Shown: positions 10,218-19,827, counted from the stretch's first letter. The stretch is DNA of 64,000 nt from Rhodanobacter sp. C03 (GCF_002001175.1 NZ_MUNT01000001.1:496001-560000), one strand, 5' to 3'. Numbers and translations are program-made. The notes: generated from the sequence alone by a model not told the origin.

Positions 10218-12112
10218 GCGAAGCGCTGCAGCAATTCCATTTCCTGCGGCCGTGGTGGCTGCTCGCGTTGGTCGTGCTGCCGCTATTGGGGTGGCTCGGC
10301 GCACGGCGCGATGTGGCGCAGCTGGAGCTGTCGCGACTGGTCGATGCCGACCTGCTGCCGCATCTGTTGCGCGGCCGTGCGGGCAATCGCAGTCTGCCGC
10401 TGTGGTTGTTCGCGCTGGGCTGGACGCTGTGCGCGTTGGCACTGGCCGGTCCGAGCTGGAGCCGCGTCACGCAGCCGCTGTATGCCAGTCGGGCGGCGCA
10501 AGTGGTGGCGATCTCGCTGTCGCAGCACATGCTGGCGCGCGACATGGCGCCGAGCCGGCTCGACCGCGCGCGCTACAAGGCGCATGACCTGCTGGCCAGC
10601 AATCGCGATGGGTTGAATGCGTTGATCGGCTATGCCGGGGAAGCCTTCGTGGTGGCACCGTTGACCTCCGATGCGAACAGCCTCGACGACCTGCTCGACG
10701 CGATGGCGCCGGACACCATGCCGGTGGACGGCAACGACGCGGCACTGGCGATCGAGCGTGGTATAGCCCTGATCCATGACGCCAATGCCAGCGGTGGTTC
10801 GCTGGTGCTGATCACCGATCAGGCGGATGCGGCGGCGGATACTGCGGCACGCAAGGCGAAGGCTGCCGGGGTGCGGGTATCGGTACTCGGCGTGGGCACG
10901 TCGCAGGGCGGCCCGGTACCGCTGGCCGACGGCGGTTTTCTGCATGACGCGCAAGCCCGGATGACGCTGGCCCGGCGCGATGACGCAGCGCTCGGTGCGC
11001 TGGCCGCCGCGGGCGGTGGCCGCTATGTGCCGATGAGCGCCGATCGCGGCGACATCGATACACTGCATGCACAGTTGCGCACCGGCCCGGCAACCGTGGC
11101 CCGCGGACAGGTCGGTGACGAATGGCAGGACCGTGGCCCGTGGCTGCTGCTGCCGTTGCTGCCGATCGTGGCGCTGGCTTTCCGGCGTGGCTGGCTGCTG
11201 GTGTTGCCACTGGTGCTGTTGCCGCTGTTGCCGACCCGCGCGGAGGCGATGAGCTGGCACGATCTGTGGCAGCGTCCCGACCAGCAGGCGGCGCAGGCGC
11301 TGCGCCGCGGTGACGCAAAACAGGCGCAGCAGCTGGCGCGCGATCCGGCCTGGCGTGGCGCGGCCGCATATCGCGCCGGCGATTACGCCAGTGCGGCTCA
11401 AGACCTGCAGCATTCACCCGGCAGCGATCCGGCTTACAACCTTGGCAATGCACTGGCCCGTCAGGGCCAATATCAACCAGCTATCGCTGCCTACGATCAT
11501 GCGTTGAAACTCGATCCGGCGAATGCCGATGCCAGGGCGAATCGCCAAGCGGTCGAGGACTGGCTGCGCAAGCAACCGCAGGAAAAGCCGCAGCAGGACA
11601 AGCAACAGCAGCAGGGTCAGAACGGCGACAAGGGACAGTCCTCGTCGGGCGAGCAGGGCAAGGACAACCCGTCGAAATCGGCACAGTCGCAGGACGACAA
11701 GTCGGAGCAGGGCAGCGGCAAACCATCCGACAAAGCGGCCCAGGACGGGCAGCCGAAAGCGCAGGATCAGCAGGACGACAATCGTTCCGGCAAGGATCAA
11801 TCCGGCGATCAGCCCAAACCGCTGACTGCGCAGCAGCAAGCCGAACAGAAGGCGCAGGCCGAGCAGGCGCAGAAGGCCCTGCAGCAGCAGATGGATAAGG
11901 CGCTGGCCGGACAACCGAAGAATCAGTCGGGCACGCCAACCCATCAGCTCGGTGCGATGGCTCAGGACGATCCGCAATCGAAGCTGCCAGCGGATTTGCG
12001 CCAGGCATTGCAGCGGGTGCCGGACGATCCCGGCGCGCTGCTGCGGCGCAAGTTCGAACTGGAATATCGACAGCGCCACGGCGGCGCAGCAGACGAGGAT
12101 GATCAGCCGTGA
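10214..12112 (+). CDS. VWA-TPR fusion protein (BatB/BatC type) with degenerate MIDAS
   Basis: 632-residue fusion: N-terminal membrane helices, a VWA-like domain (about 95-290), further transmembrane helices (about 308-345), a TPR region (about 375-450, PAYNLGNALARQGQYQPAIAAYDHALKLDP) and a long Gln/Lys/Asp/Ser-rich low-complexity tail. It corresponds to BatB plus BatC. The MIDAS motif DxSxS is replaced by SLSQH (Ser101, Ser103, His105), so metal binding is probably lost. It overlaps batA and batD by 4 bases each. Confidence 0.86.
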   Translation: MSEALQQFHFLRPWWLLALVVLPLLGWLGARRDVAQLELSRLVDADLLPHLLRGRAGNRSLPLWLFALGWTLCALALAGPSWSRVTQPLYASRAAQVVAISLSQHMLARDMAPSRLDRARYKAHDLLASNRDGLNALIGYAGEAFVVAPLTSDANSLDDLLDAMAPDTMPVDGNDAALAIERGIALIHDANASGGSLVLITDQADAAADTAARKAKAAGVRVSVLGVGTSQGGPVPLADGGFLHDAQARMTLARRDDAALGALAAAGGGRYVPMSADRGDIDTLHAQLRTGPATVARGQVGDEWQDRGPWLLLPLLPIVALAFRRGWLLVLPLVLLPLLPTRAEAMSWHDLWQRPDQQAAQALRRGDAKQAQQLARDPAWRGAAAYRAGDYASAAQDLQHSPGSDPAYNLGNALARQGQYQPAIAAYDHALKLDPANADARANRQAVEDWLRKQPQEKPQQDKQQQQGQNGDKGQSSSGEQGKDNPSKSAQSQDDKSEQGSGKPSDKAAQDGQPKAQDQQDDNRSGKDQSGDQPKPLTAQQQAEQKAQAEQAQKALQQQMDKALAGQPKNQSGTPTHQLGAMAQDDPQSKLPADLRQALQRVPDDPGALLRRKFELEYRQRHGGAADEDDQP

Positions 12113-13815
12113 TGTTTCGACGACTCATCGCAGTGTGGCTGCTGGCGCTGCTGTTGATCCCTTCGCTCGGCCATGCCGCCGACGTGACCGCCAGCCTGGA
12201 TCGCAATAGCGTGCAGCTCGGCGAGACAGTGACGCTGAACCTGCGCGTCAACGGCAACGCCGGCAATGTCACTGCGCCCGATCTCAGTGCACTGAGCAAT
12301 GACTTCGACATACTCAGCAGCTCGCAGAACAGCAGCCTCAGTGTCGTCAATGGCCGGGCGAGCTCCAGCATGACGTTCGGCATCGCGCTGCGGCCGAAGC
12401 ATGTGGGCGACTTGCAGATTCCCGCGCTGAGCGTGGCCGGCAGCCAGACCACGCCGCTGCAGCTGCAGGTAGACGCGCCCGACCCGGCGACGGCCGCAGC
12501 CACGCACAAGGATGTCTTCATGGAGTCGCAGGTCGAGCCGGCGCACGGCTATGTCGGCCAGCAGCTGAGTTATGTGGTGCGGCTGTATTACGCGAACCGC
12601 ATCAATGGCGATGCCCCGGCGCCACCGCAGGTCGATGGCGCGCAGATCAGCCCGCTCGGCAATGGCCTGAACTACGACACTGAGCGCGGCGGCCGTACCT
12701 ATCATGTGCTGGAGCAACGTTATGCGCTGATTCCGCAACGTGCCGGGCAGATCGAGATTCCCGCGGCGAATTTCCAGGGCGAGGCGATCGACCCGAACGA
12801 TCCCAACAGTTTCTTCGGTGCCAGCATCCCGGTTTCGGCGAGTGCGCCGGCGTTGGCGATCGAGGTGCAGACGGCGCCCGCCGACTGGGGCAAGCTCGCG
12901 TGGCTGCCGGCGCGGCAGCTCAGCTTGAGCCTGGATGGCTTGCCGACCGCGCAGGATTCGCCGCGGGTGGGCCAGCCGCTGAACCTCACGATGAACCTGC
13001 AGGCGACGGGTCTGTCATACGAGGTGCTGCCGGCGCTGAGCCTGCCGTCGCTGGATGGCGCCACCGTGTATCCGGACAAGCCGGCCAGCGGCAACCACCA
13101 CGACGAGCAGTGGATCGTCGGCTGGCGGCAGCAGGCGTTTGCGGTCGTGCCGGAACGCGCCGGCACGTTGACCATTCCCGCCACCACGCTGAAATGGTGG
13201 AACGTGCTGAGCGACCGCATGGAAGTGGCGCAGATTCCGTCGCGCAGCATCACGATCCTGCCCGCGCTGGGCGCGTCGGCTGCCGCTCCGACCCCGCCGG
13301 CAGCTGCGTCAGCGGCGAGCCTGGCGGTCACGCCGTCAACGACCGAGGCGGCGAACGCCGTTGTGCCGGTCACGCCATGGCGCTGGATCGCCCTGGCCAG
13401 CCTCGGCCTGTGGTTGCTCAGTGTGCTGGCATGGTGGCTGTGGCGCCGTCGCCGCGCGGCAGTGGCGCCCGCCACTCCGGTGGCTGCGCTGACATCGGCG
13501 CGCGAATGCCAGCGGGCTTTCATCGCGGCAGCCCGTGGCAGCGATACCGCGGCGCAGGTGCGCACCCTGCTGGCGTGGGCCCGCGCCGAACGGCCGGCGA
13601 TCCAGCATCTGGGTGACCTGGCCTCCGCGCTGGGCGACGCATCGCAGTGCACGGCGATCGCGGCCCTGCAGCAACGTCACTACGCCGGTGCGCCAGTAGC
13701 CGAAGGCAATCCGGCGCTGGCTGAAGTGTTCAAGCGCGGCTTTGTGTGGCGTGTTGCCGCTGCGGCAGACGAAAATCCCGAACTGCCGCCGCTGTATCCG
13801 TTCAAGCTGCACTGA
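12109..13815 (+). CDS. batD: BatD-family protein
   Basis: Periplasmic, membrane-tethered protein of the BatD (oxygen tolerance) family. 568 residues: signal peptide ending in GHAAD, several Ig-like beta domains (about 25-390) with the family's VTASLDRNSVQLGETVTLN start, an Ala/Pro-rich linker, a transmembrane helix (about 421-443) and a cytoplasmic C-terminal domain. Last gene of the MoxR/Bat operon. It ends 12 bases from the stop of the convergent macro-domain gene, leaving no room for a separate terminator. Confidence 0.87.
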   Translation: MMFRRLIAVWLLALLLIPSLGHAADVTASLDRNSVQLGETVTLNLRVNGNAGNVTAPDLSALSNDFDILSSSQNSSLSVVNGRASSSMTFGIALRPKHVGDLQIPALSVAGSQTTPLQLQVDAPDPATAAATHKDVFMESQVEPAHGYVGQQLSYVVRLYYANRINGDAPAPPQVDGAQISPLGNGLNYDTERGGRTYHVLEQRYALIPQRAGQIEIPAANFQGEAIDPNDPNSFFGASIPVSASAPALAIEVQTAPADWGKLAWLPARQLSLSLDGLPTAQDSPRVGQPLNLTMNLQATGLSYEVLPALSLPSLDGATVYPDKPASGNHHDEQWIVGWRQQAFAVVPERAGTLTIPATTLKWWNVLSDRMEVAQIPSRSITILPALGASAAAPTPPAAASAASLAVTPSTTEAANAVVPVTPWRWIALASLGLWLLSVLAWWLWRRRRAAVAPATPVAALTSARECQRAFIAAARGSDTAAQVRTLLAWARAERPAIQHLGDLASALGDASQCTAIAALQQRHYAGAPVAEGNPALAEVFKRGFVWRVAAAADENPELPPLYPFKLH

Positions 13816-13827
13816 ATGGCTCGCGCC

Positions 13828-14346
13828 CTACGGCGCCAGCGCCCGTTGGAACACCGTCTGCATGCCTTCGCTGAAGCAGCACAGCGTCACGTCGATGTCG
13901 TCCGTGGCGACCAACTCGTCACGCAGCGTGGCTACTGCCACTGCCGCCGCCAGCGCGGCGGGGTAGCCGTAGACACCGCAGCTGATCGCGGGGAACGCGA
14001 TCGTGTGTCCGCCGTGTTCGCGCAGCAGGCGCATCGTGTTGCGGTAACAGTGCTTGAGCAGTAGCGCTTCACCGTGATCGCCACCATGCCAGATCGGCCC
14101 GACTGTATGGATCACGTGGCGCGCGGGCAGCGCAAAGCCCAGCGTGATGCGCGCCTCGCCAGTCGGGCAACGCACGCCGGGCGCGCACTCGGGCAGCGCG
14201 TGACAGGCCTGCAGCAAGGCCGGCCCGGCGGCGCGATGAATCGCGCCATCCACGCCGCCGCCGCCGAGCAGGCCAGGATTGGCGGCGTTGACGATGGCGT
14301 CAAGGTGCAGTCCGGTGATGTCGGCGGTGATGACCTTGATGGGCAT
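13828..14346 (-). CDS. Macro domain protein (O-acetyl-ADP-ribose deacetylase type)
   Basis: ADP-ribose-binding macro domain protein of the YmdB/MacroD type, which hydrolyses O-acetyl-ADP-ribose or mono-ADP-ribosyl groups. 172 residues, a single domain: DITGLHLDAIVNAANP, the loop LLGGGGVDGAIHRAAG and the second ligand loop FPAISCGVYGYP are all present. The catalytic Asn/Asp region of MacroD (NAAN...GGGGVDGAI) is intact. It is divergent from the MarR gene and convergent with batD; no operon partner is seen. Confidence 0.92.
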   Translation of the reverse strand: MPIKVITADITGLHLDAIVNAANPGLLGGGGVDGAIHRAAGPALLQACHALPECAPGVRCPTGEARITLGFALPARHVIHTVGPIWHGGDHGEALLLKHCYRNTMRLLREHGGHTIAFPAISCGVYGYPAALAAAVAVATLRDELVATDDIDVTLCCFSEGMQTVFQRALAP

Positions 14347-14413
14347 GGTTTCGGCGCGGGTGGCGGCTTATGCTTCCGGCAGGTATCCCGGTACGCGGAG
14401 GTTGCAACGGATC

Positions 14414-14878
14414 ATGGCGAATACGGAAGACATTTCTTTCGGCTATCTGCTCAACGACGTGACCTTGCTGTTCCGCAAGCACTTCGATCGGCGTGCGGTG
14501 AGGTTCGGCCTGACCCGGGCGCAATGGCGCGCGACCAAGATGTTGTATCACCGCGAAGGCTTGCGGCAAACCGAGCTGGCCGAATCCCTGGAAATGGAAC
14601 CGATCGCGGTGGGCCGGGTGATCGACCGGCTGCAGGCCGCGGGTTTCGTCGAACGCCGTGCCGATCCGAAGGATCGTCGTGCATGGCGGCTGTACACCAC
14701 GGAGCAGGCACGCGGGATCATCGACGGCATGGAGCTGATTGCCCGCGATCTGCGCCGCGATGCCACCGCCGGCATCACGCATGCGGAGTTGACACAGGCG
14801 ATGACGGTGCTCAACCGGATCAAGGAAAACCTGCAGGCGCTGGATGCCATCGATACGGTGCCGGGTCGCGACGAATGA
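14414..14878 (+). CDS. MarR-family transcriptional regulator
   Basis: Winged-helix DNA-binding regulator of 154 residues. The core contains LRQTELAESLEMEPIAVGRVIDRLQAAG (recognition helix) and the wing VERRADPKDRRAWRLYTT, typical of MarR/SlyA. I chose the ATG at 14414, preceded by GGAG; a longer frame upstream lacks MarR similarity. The RND efflux pair directly downstream on the same strand is the likely target, as is common for MarR-type repressors of efflux pumps. Confidence 0.88.
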   Translation: MANTEDISFGYLLNDVTLLFRKHFDRRAVRFGLTRAQWRATKMLYHREGLRQTELAESLEMEPIAVGRVIDRLQAAGFVERRADPKDRRAWRLYTTEQARGIIDGMELIARDLRRDATAGITHAELTQAMTVLNRIKENLQALDAIDTVPGRDE

Positions 14879-14957
14879 ATCAGCGGTCGCTATCGTTCCA
14901 TCGATCTGTCATGTGCCATCGGTACAGGTCGGTTGCATGGATGGAAGGCGCATCATG

Positions 14958-14967
14958 TGTCATGACA
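14958..14967. promoter_or_regulatory. Possible MarR operator palindrome
   Basis: Perfect 10-bp palindrome TGTCATGACA between the marR-type gene and the efflux adaptor gene; a related half (TGTCATG) occurs about 50 bases upstream near 14907. Position and symmetry fit an operator, but short palindromes arise by chance. Confidence 0.3.
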
Positions 14968-15087
14968 GTCAACGGGTCGGCCGGGCACGCGTTACATCCT
15001 GGTCATCCCCCTGACGCCCCCTGAGTTCAGGCAGCGCTGCATCGCGATGCAGTTGCCGCGCCAGCGGCCCCCGTGGCCGGAGAAATC

Positions 15088-16221
15088 ATGCAGCGCAATA
15101 CCTGGAAGAAATTCGTGCTGGTTGTCGTGATGCTGGCTGTCATTGGCATCGGCGCCCACTACCTGCTGGGAAGTGCCGGCAAGTCAGCTGCAAAAGACCA
15201 TGCCACGACGGCCCAGACGGTGCCGGTCAAGATAGCCAGGGCGCAGCGCGGGAACCTGGATCTTTCGTTGAAGGTGATCGGCAGCGCGGAAGCCTATTCC
15301 ACGGTCAACGTGCAGTCGCGGGTGGACGGACAGTTGCTGTCGCTGTCGTTCAAGCCGGGTGGCCGGGTCAGGCAGGGCGAGACGATCATCCGGATCGATC
15401 CCAGCCTGCTGCAATCGCAGCTGGATCAGGCGCTGGGCAATCTGGCCAAGGACCAGGCGCAGTTGGTGAATGCGCAGTCCCTGTTGAAGCGCTACACCCC
15501 GTTGCTGGCCAAGGGCTATGTGGCCCAGTCCGATGTCGATACCTACAAGGCCAACGAGGGTCTGTATGCAGCCTCGGTGAAGGCCGACAACGCCGCCGTG
15601 GAGCTGGCGCGCACGCAGCTGAGCTATGCACAGATCCATGCGCCGGTCGACAGCATCGCCGGTGCGCCGCTGGTGTATCCCGGCGCGCAGGTCAGTGCGA
15701 ACAGCACGAACCTGGTGGTGCTCAACCAGGTGCGTCCGATCTACATCACGTTCTCCATTCCGCAATCCGCGCTGGCCGGACTCAAGGCGTCGTATGCGCG
15801 TGGTGCATTGCCGGTGACGGCAAAGATTCCGGGCAGCCAGAGCGCGCTGCAGGCTTCGCTGGATTTCATCAACAACGCGGTGGACACCAGCACCGGCACC
15901 ATCCAGCTCAAAGCCAGCTATGCGAACACTGACGATGAGCTGACGCCGGGGCAGTTCGTCGAGGTGACCCTGCCGACCACGCGACTGACCAAGGTGGTGA
16001 CCGTGCCGGTGGTGGCGCTGCAGAACTCGCCGAACGGCAGCTTCGTGTTCGTGGTCGCCGCGGATGGCACGGTGCAGCAGCGCATGGTCACGGCGGGTGA
16101 AAGCAGCGGCAACCAGATCGTGATCGACAAGGGTCTGGACGGCGGCGAGCAGGTGGTCACCGACGGGCAGTTGCTGCTGGTGAATGGCACGCATGTGCAC
16201 GTCGTCAGCGACAACGGCTGA
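15088..16221 (+). CDS. RND efflux periplasmic adaptor (membrane fusion protein)
   Basis: Periplasmic adaptor linking an RND pump to an outer-membrane channel. 377 residues: N-terminal membrane anchor (about 8-28), lipoyl/barrel-sandwich halves (NVQSRVDGQLLSLSFKPGGRVRQGE), a coiled-coil hairpin (about 105-170), and the beta-barrel and membrane-proximal domains. The ATG at 15088 is preceded by GGAGA at five-base spacing; the upstream in-frame GTG at 15073 has no such site. It is followed 9 bases later by the RND permease. No outer-membrane channel gene is present, so a shared TolC-like protein is likely. Confidence 0.92.
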   Translation: MQRNTWKKFVLVVVMLAVIGIGAHYLLGSAGKSAAKDHATTAQTVPVKIARAQRGNLDLSLKVIGSAEAYSTVNVQSRVDGQLLSLSFKPGGRVRQGETIIRIDPSLLQSQLDQALGNLAKDQAQLVNAQSLLKRYTPLLAKGYVAQSDVDTYKANEGLYAASVKADNAAVELARTQLSYAQIHAPVDSIAGAPLVYPGAQVSANSTNLVVLNQVRPIYITFSIPQSALAGLKASYARGALPVTAKIPGSQSALQASLDFINNAVDTSTGTIQLKASYANTDDELTPGQFVEVTLPTTRLTKVVTVPVVALQNSPNGSFVFVVAADGTVQQRMVTAGESSGNQIVIDKGLDGGEQVVTDGQLLLVNGTHVHVVSDNG

Positions 16222-16230
16222 GTGACGACG

Positions 16231-19200
16231 ATGAATCTGCCCGCCCTGTGTATCCGCCGACCGGTGATGACGGCGCTGCTGATGATCGCGCTGGTGGTGT
16301 TTGGCGTGGCGGCCTACCCGAAGCTGCCGGTGAACGAACTGCCGAATGTCGATTTCCCCACCATCACGGTGAGCGCGAGCCTGCCGGGTGCGTCGCCGGA
16401 GACCATGGCCTCGGCGGTGGCCACGCCGCTGGAAGGACAGTTCTCGACGATCGCCGGCATCTCGTCGATGACCTCGACGAGTGCGTTGGGTTCGACCTCG
16501 ATCACGTTGACCTTCGAGCTCGATCGCGAGATCGACGGCGCCGCGCAGGACGTGCAGGCGGCGATCTCCGGCGCGTTGCGGCAATTGCCGACCAACATGC
16601 CGACGCCGCCGACCTTCCGCAAGGTCAATCCGGCCGACGCGGCGATCCTCTATCTCACCCTGCGTTCGGCCACGCTGCCGTTGTCGACGGTGGACGACTA
16701 TGCCGAGACGCAGCTGGCGCAGCGCCTGTCGATGATCGACGGCGTGGCGCAGGTGAATGTCTACGGCTCGCAGAAGTACGCAGTGCGCATCAGTGTCGAT
16801 CCCAGCAAGCTGGCGGCCAACGGCGTCGGCATCGACACCTTCCAGCAGGCGGTGTCCGCCGCCAACGTCAACCTCGCCACTGGCTCGTTGAATGGCAGCC
16901 GCCAGCTGCTGCAGGTCACCTCGGATGGCCAGTTGCAGCGCGCGGCGCAGTACAACGATGTAATCATCGCCTATCGCAACGGCGCACCGATCCGGTTGTC
17001 GCAACTGGGGCATGCGGACGACAGCGTGCAGAACGACCAGGTCGCCAGCTGGTTCAACAACGACCGCGCGATCGTGCTGGCGATCCAGCGTCAGCCGGGT
17101 TCCAACACGGTCGACACGATCAACCGCATCCGCGCGGTGCTGCCGCAGTTCGAGGCGACCCTGCCGCCATCGATCAAGCTGGCCGTACTGTACGACCGCT
17201 CGGATTCGATCCGCGCCTCGGTCGACGACGTGCAGTTCACCCTGCTGCTGGCCGGTGTGCTGGTGGTGCTGGTGATCTACCTGTTCCTCGGCAACGTCTC
17301 GGCCACGCTGATTCCCGCGCTGGCGTTGCCGGTGTCGATCATCGGCACGTTCGGCGTGATGTTCGCGCTGGGTTACAGCCTGGACAACCTCTCGCTGCTG
17401 GCGCTGACCCTGGTGGTCGGCTTCGTGGTGGACGATGCGATCGTGATGCTGGAGAACATCGTGCGCCACGTCGAAGCCGGCATGGATCCCTATGAGGCCT
17501 CGCTCAAGGGTGCCACCGAAATCGGCTTCACGATCTTCTCGATGACGCTGTCGCTGGTGGCGGTGTTCCTGCCGGTGATGTTCATGGGCGGCATCGTGGG
17601 GCGTTTGTTCCATGAGTTTGCGGTGACGCTGAGTGTGGCGATCCTGATTTCCGGCTTCGTCTCGATTACGCTGACGCCGATGCTGTGCAGCCGTTTCGTG
17701 AAGCATGCCGAGCATGAAAAAAAGGCGCGCGTGGTGCTGTGGTTCGACCGTGGCTTTGAGGGTGTGCGGCGCGGCTATGTACGCACGCTGGATTGGTCGG
17801 TCGTGCATCCGCGGGTGATCCTGGGGGTATTCTTCGTCAGCCTGCTGGCTACCGCGCTGCTGTTCGTGGTGGTCGACAAGGATTTCATTCCGGCCGGCGA
17901 TACCGGTCGGTTGAGCGTCAACACGCAAGGCCCCGACGATATTTCCATCCAGGGCATGGCGCAGCGCCAGCAGCAGCTGGCGGCGATCGTGGCGAAGGAC
18001 CCGAACGTCGATTCCTTCATGTCATCGGTTGGCAGCGGCGGCTCGCGCACCACCACCAACAACGGTTCGCTGTTCCTTTCGCTGAAACCGTCCGGCGAGC
18101 GCACGCTGGATCCAGACCAGATCATCCAGGAGTTGCGCAAGAAGTTCGCCGTGGTTCCCGGTGTGCGTGCCTTCATCCAGAATCCGCCAGCGATCCAGAT
18201 CGGCGGGCGGCAGTCCAACGCGGAATACCAGTACACCCTGCAATCGGTCGATCTGGATACGCTGTATGCGTGGTCGGGCAAGGTGCTCGATGCCTTCGGC
18301 AAGCTCCCCGGTTTCCAGGACGTCACCACCGATCTGGATCTCAACGGGCCGTCGATCGTGGTCAAGGTCGACCGCGATCAGCTGGGGCCGCTGGGGCTGA
18401 CCATGCAACAGGTGCAGACCGCGCTCGGCGACGCGTTCGGCGAGACGCAGATATCGACGATCTTCGGCTCGACCACGCAGTACTACGTGATCATGCAGGT
18501 CAACTACGCGCAGCAGGACGACCCGGCGATCCTCTCGCAACTGTACGTCACCTCCAGCAGCGGCAAGCTGGTGCCGCTCAGCGCGGTGGCCAGCTTCACG
18601 CGCGCGGCGCAGCCGCTGACGGTCAATCATCAGGGCCAGCTGCCGGCGGTGACGATCTCGTTCAACCTGGCACCTGGCGTGAGCCTGAGCCAGGCCGTGG
18701 CGAGCATCAACCGCACCATGCAGCAGATCAACCTGCCGGCGTCGATCACCGGCAGCGTGCAGGGCACCGCGCAGGCATTCCAGGAATCGATGCAGGGCAT
18801 GGGTCTGCTGCTGGTGCTGGCGTTGTTCGTGATCTATCTGGTGCTCGGCATCCTGTACGAGAGCTTCATCCACCCGCTGACGATCCTTTCCGGCCTGCCG
18901 GCGGCTGGTGTCGGTGCGCTGCTGACGCTGATGATCTTCCGTGCGCCGCTGGACCTGTTCTCCTTCGTCGGCATCGTGATGCTGATCGGCATCGTCAAGA
19001 AGAACGCGATCATGCTGATCGACTTCGCGCTGGAACGGCAACGCGAGGAAGGCATGACGCCGGCGCAGGCGATCGTCGAGGCCTGCCATGTGCGCTTCCG
19101 TCCGATCATGATGACCACCATGTCGGCCTTCGCCGGTACGCTGCCGATCGCGCTCGGCATGGGCGCCGGTGCTTCGTCGCGCCGCCCGCTGGGCTTGGCG

Positions 19201-19329
19201 GTGGTGGGCGGCCTGGTGGTGTCGCAGATCCTCACGCTTTATCTGACACCGGTGATCTATCTGTACATGGATCGGTTGCAACAACGTTTTCAGCGAGCCG
19301 GCAAGACCAGAGCGCTGCCGGCGCAGTAA
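16231..19329 (+). CDS. RND efflux transporter permease (HAE1 family)
   Basis: Proton-driven inner-membrane multidrug exporter of the MdtB/MdtC/AcrB class. 1032 residues, full length, 12 predicted transmembrane segments with two large periplasmic loops. The TM4 proton-relay aspartates are visible in VGFVVDDAIVMLENI, and the first TM starts in CIRRPVMTALLMIALVVFG. I chose ATG 16231 (MNLPALCIRRPV), the family's usual N-terminus; a GTG three codons upstream abuts the adaptor stop. It forms a pump with the preceding adaptor; MarR control is probable. Substrates cannot be read from sequence. Confidence 0.94.
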   Translation: MNLPALCIRRPVMTALLMIALVVFGVAAYPKLPVNELPNVDFPTITVSASLPGASPETMASAVATPLEGQFSTIAGISSMTSTSALGSTSITLTFELDREIDGAAQDVQAAISGALRQLPTNMPTPPTFRKVNPADAAILYLTLRSATLPLSTVDDYAETQLAQRLSMIDGVAQVNVYGSQKYAVRISVDPSKLAANGVGIDTFQQAVSAANVNLATGSLNGSRQLLQVTSDGQLQRAAQYNDVIIAYRNGAPIRLSQLGHADDSVQNDQVASWFNNDRAIVLAIQRQPGSNTVDTINRIRAVLPQFEATLPPSIKLAVLYDRSDSIRASVDDVQFTLLLAGVLVVLVIYLFLGNVSATLIPALALPVSIIGTFGVMFALGYSLDNLSLLALTLVVGFVVDDAIVMLENIVRHVEAGMDPYEASLKGATEIGFTIFSMTLSLVAVFLPVMFMGGIVGRLFHEFAVTLSVAILISGFVSITLTPMLCSRFVKHAEHEKKARVVLWFDRGFEGVRRGYVRTLDWSVVHPRVILGVFFVSLLATALLFVVVDKDFIPAGDTGRLSVNTQGPDDISIQGMAQRQQQLAAIVAKDPNVDSFMSSVGSGGSRTTTNNGSLFLSLKPSGERTLDPDQIIQELRKKFAVVPGVRAFIQNPPAIQIGGRQSNAEYQYTLQSVDLDTLYAWSGKVLDAFGKLPGFQDVTTDLDLNGPSIVVKVDRDQLGPLGLTMQQVQTALGDAFGETQISTIFGSTTQYYVIMQVNYAQQDDPAILSQLYVTSSSGKLVPLSAVASFTRAAQPLTVNHQGQLPAVTISFNLAPGVSLSQAVASINRTMQQINLPASITGSVQGTAQAFQESMQGMGLLLVLALFVIYLVLGILYESFIHPLTILSGLPAAGVGALLTLMIFRAPLDLFSFVGIVMLIGIVKKNAIMLIDFALERQREEGMTPAQAIVEACHVRFRPIMMTTMSAFAGTLPIALGMGAGASSRRPLGLAVVGGLVVSQILTLYLTPVIYLYMDRLQQRFQRAGKTRALPAQ

Positions 19330-19387
19330 TTGGCGGGCTTCAGTCGGTGATGGCCAGGCTGGTTTCTTCCTCAGCGAGGATACGAAC

Positions 19388-19780
19388 ATGCGCAGACTGG
19401 CATCGATCATGACCGTACTCATCACCATCGCTGGCGTGACCATCGGCGCCACCGCCTGCGCGACCGGGCCTGCACAGATGGACGCCGCCGCGCTGCAAGC
19501 CTACGCCGGTAAACCATGGGACAAGGCCGCGCTGATGAACACGACGGTCGAATTAGGCCGTTACAAGAACGTGCCGGTGGTCGCCGAATTTCCCTGCTCG
19601 GATGTGTGTCCGCAGTACACCGTGCGCATCATCCATTACCGCCTGCCATCGGATGTCTCGTGCGCGAGCGTGGGTGGTGTCGAGAAGCAGGTGCTGGTGC
19701 CGGTGGCGATCGCCGTGATGCCGCAAACGTTCTGCATCCCACAACCGTTGGTGACGTCGGTGCAGTATTACGCGAAGTGA
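19388..19780 (+). CDS. Hypothetical exported protein, possible lipoprotein
   Basis: 130 residues with an N-terminal hydrophobic signal sequence (about 5-24) ending in GATAC, a weak lipobox. The mature part has five cysteines (CSDVC, CAS, FCIP), suggesting disulfides in the periplasm. A GAGGAT stretch precedes the ATG. It lies 58 bases after the RND permease and is closed by a perfect palindromic terminator. I do not recognise the family. Confidence 0.7.
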   Translation: MRRLASIMTVLITIAGVTIGATACATGPAQMDAAALQAYAGKPWDKAALMNTTVELGRYKNVPVVAEFPCSDVCPQYTVRIIHYRLPSDVSCASVGGVEKQVLVPVAIAVMPQTFCIPQPLVTSVQYYAK

Positions 19781-19793
19781 AGCGCAGCCTGAA

Positions 19794-19827
19794 ATGAAGA
19801 AGGTGGCCATATGGCCACCTTCTTCAT
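19794..19827. terminator. Bidirectional terminator, perfect 34-bp palindrome
   Basis: Two 17-base arms (ATGAAGAAGGTGGCCAT and its exact complement) abut without a loop base, between two convergent genes (stops at 19780 and 19847). AAGAAG on one side and CTTCTTC on the other give purine/pyrimidine-rich flanks in both directions. Confidence 0.8.

Noticed and set aside
7914..10442. Very long minus-strand open frame (842 codons) opposite the Bat operon
   Set aside because: Arg/His/Ala-rich composition typical of antisense frames in GC-rich genes; the plus-strand genes are recognisable families.
15184..17928. Long minus-strand open frame (914 codons) opposite the RND pump genes
   Set aside because: Composition is His/Arg/Gln-rich and without domains; it is the shadow of the adaptor and permease codons.
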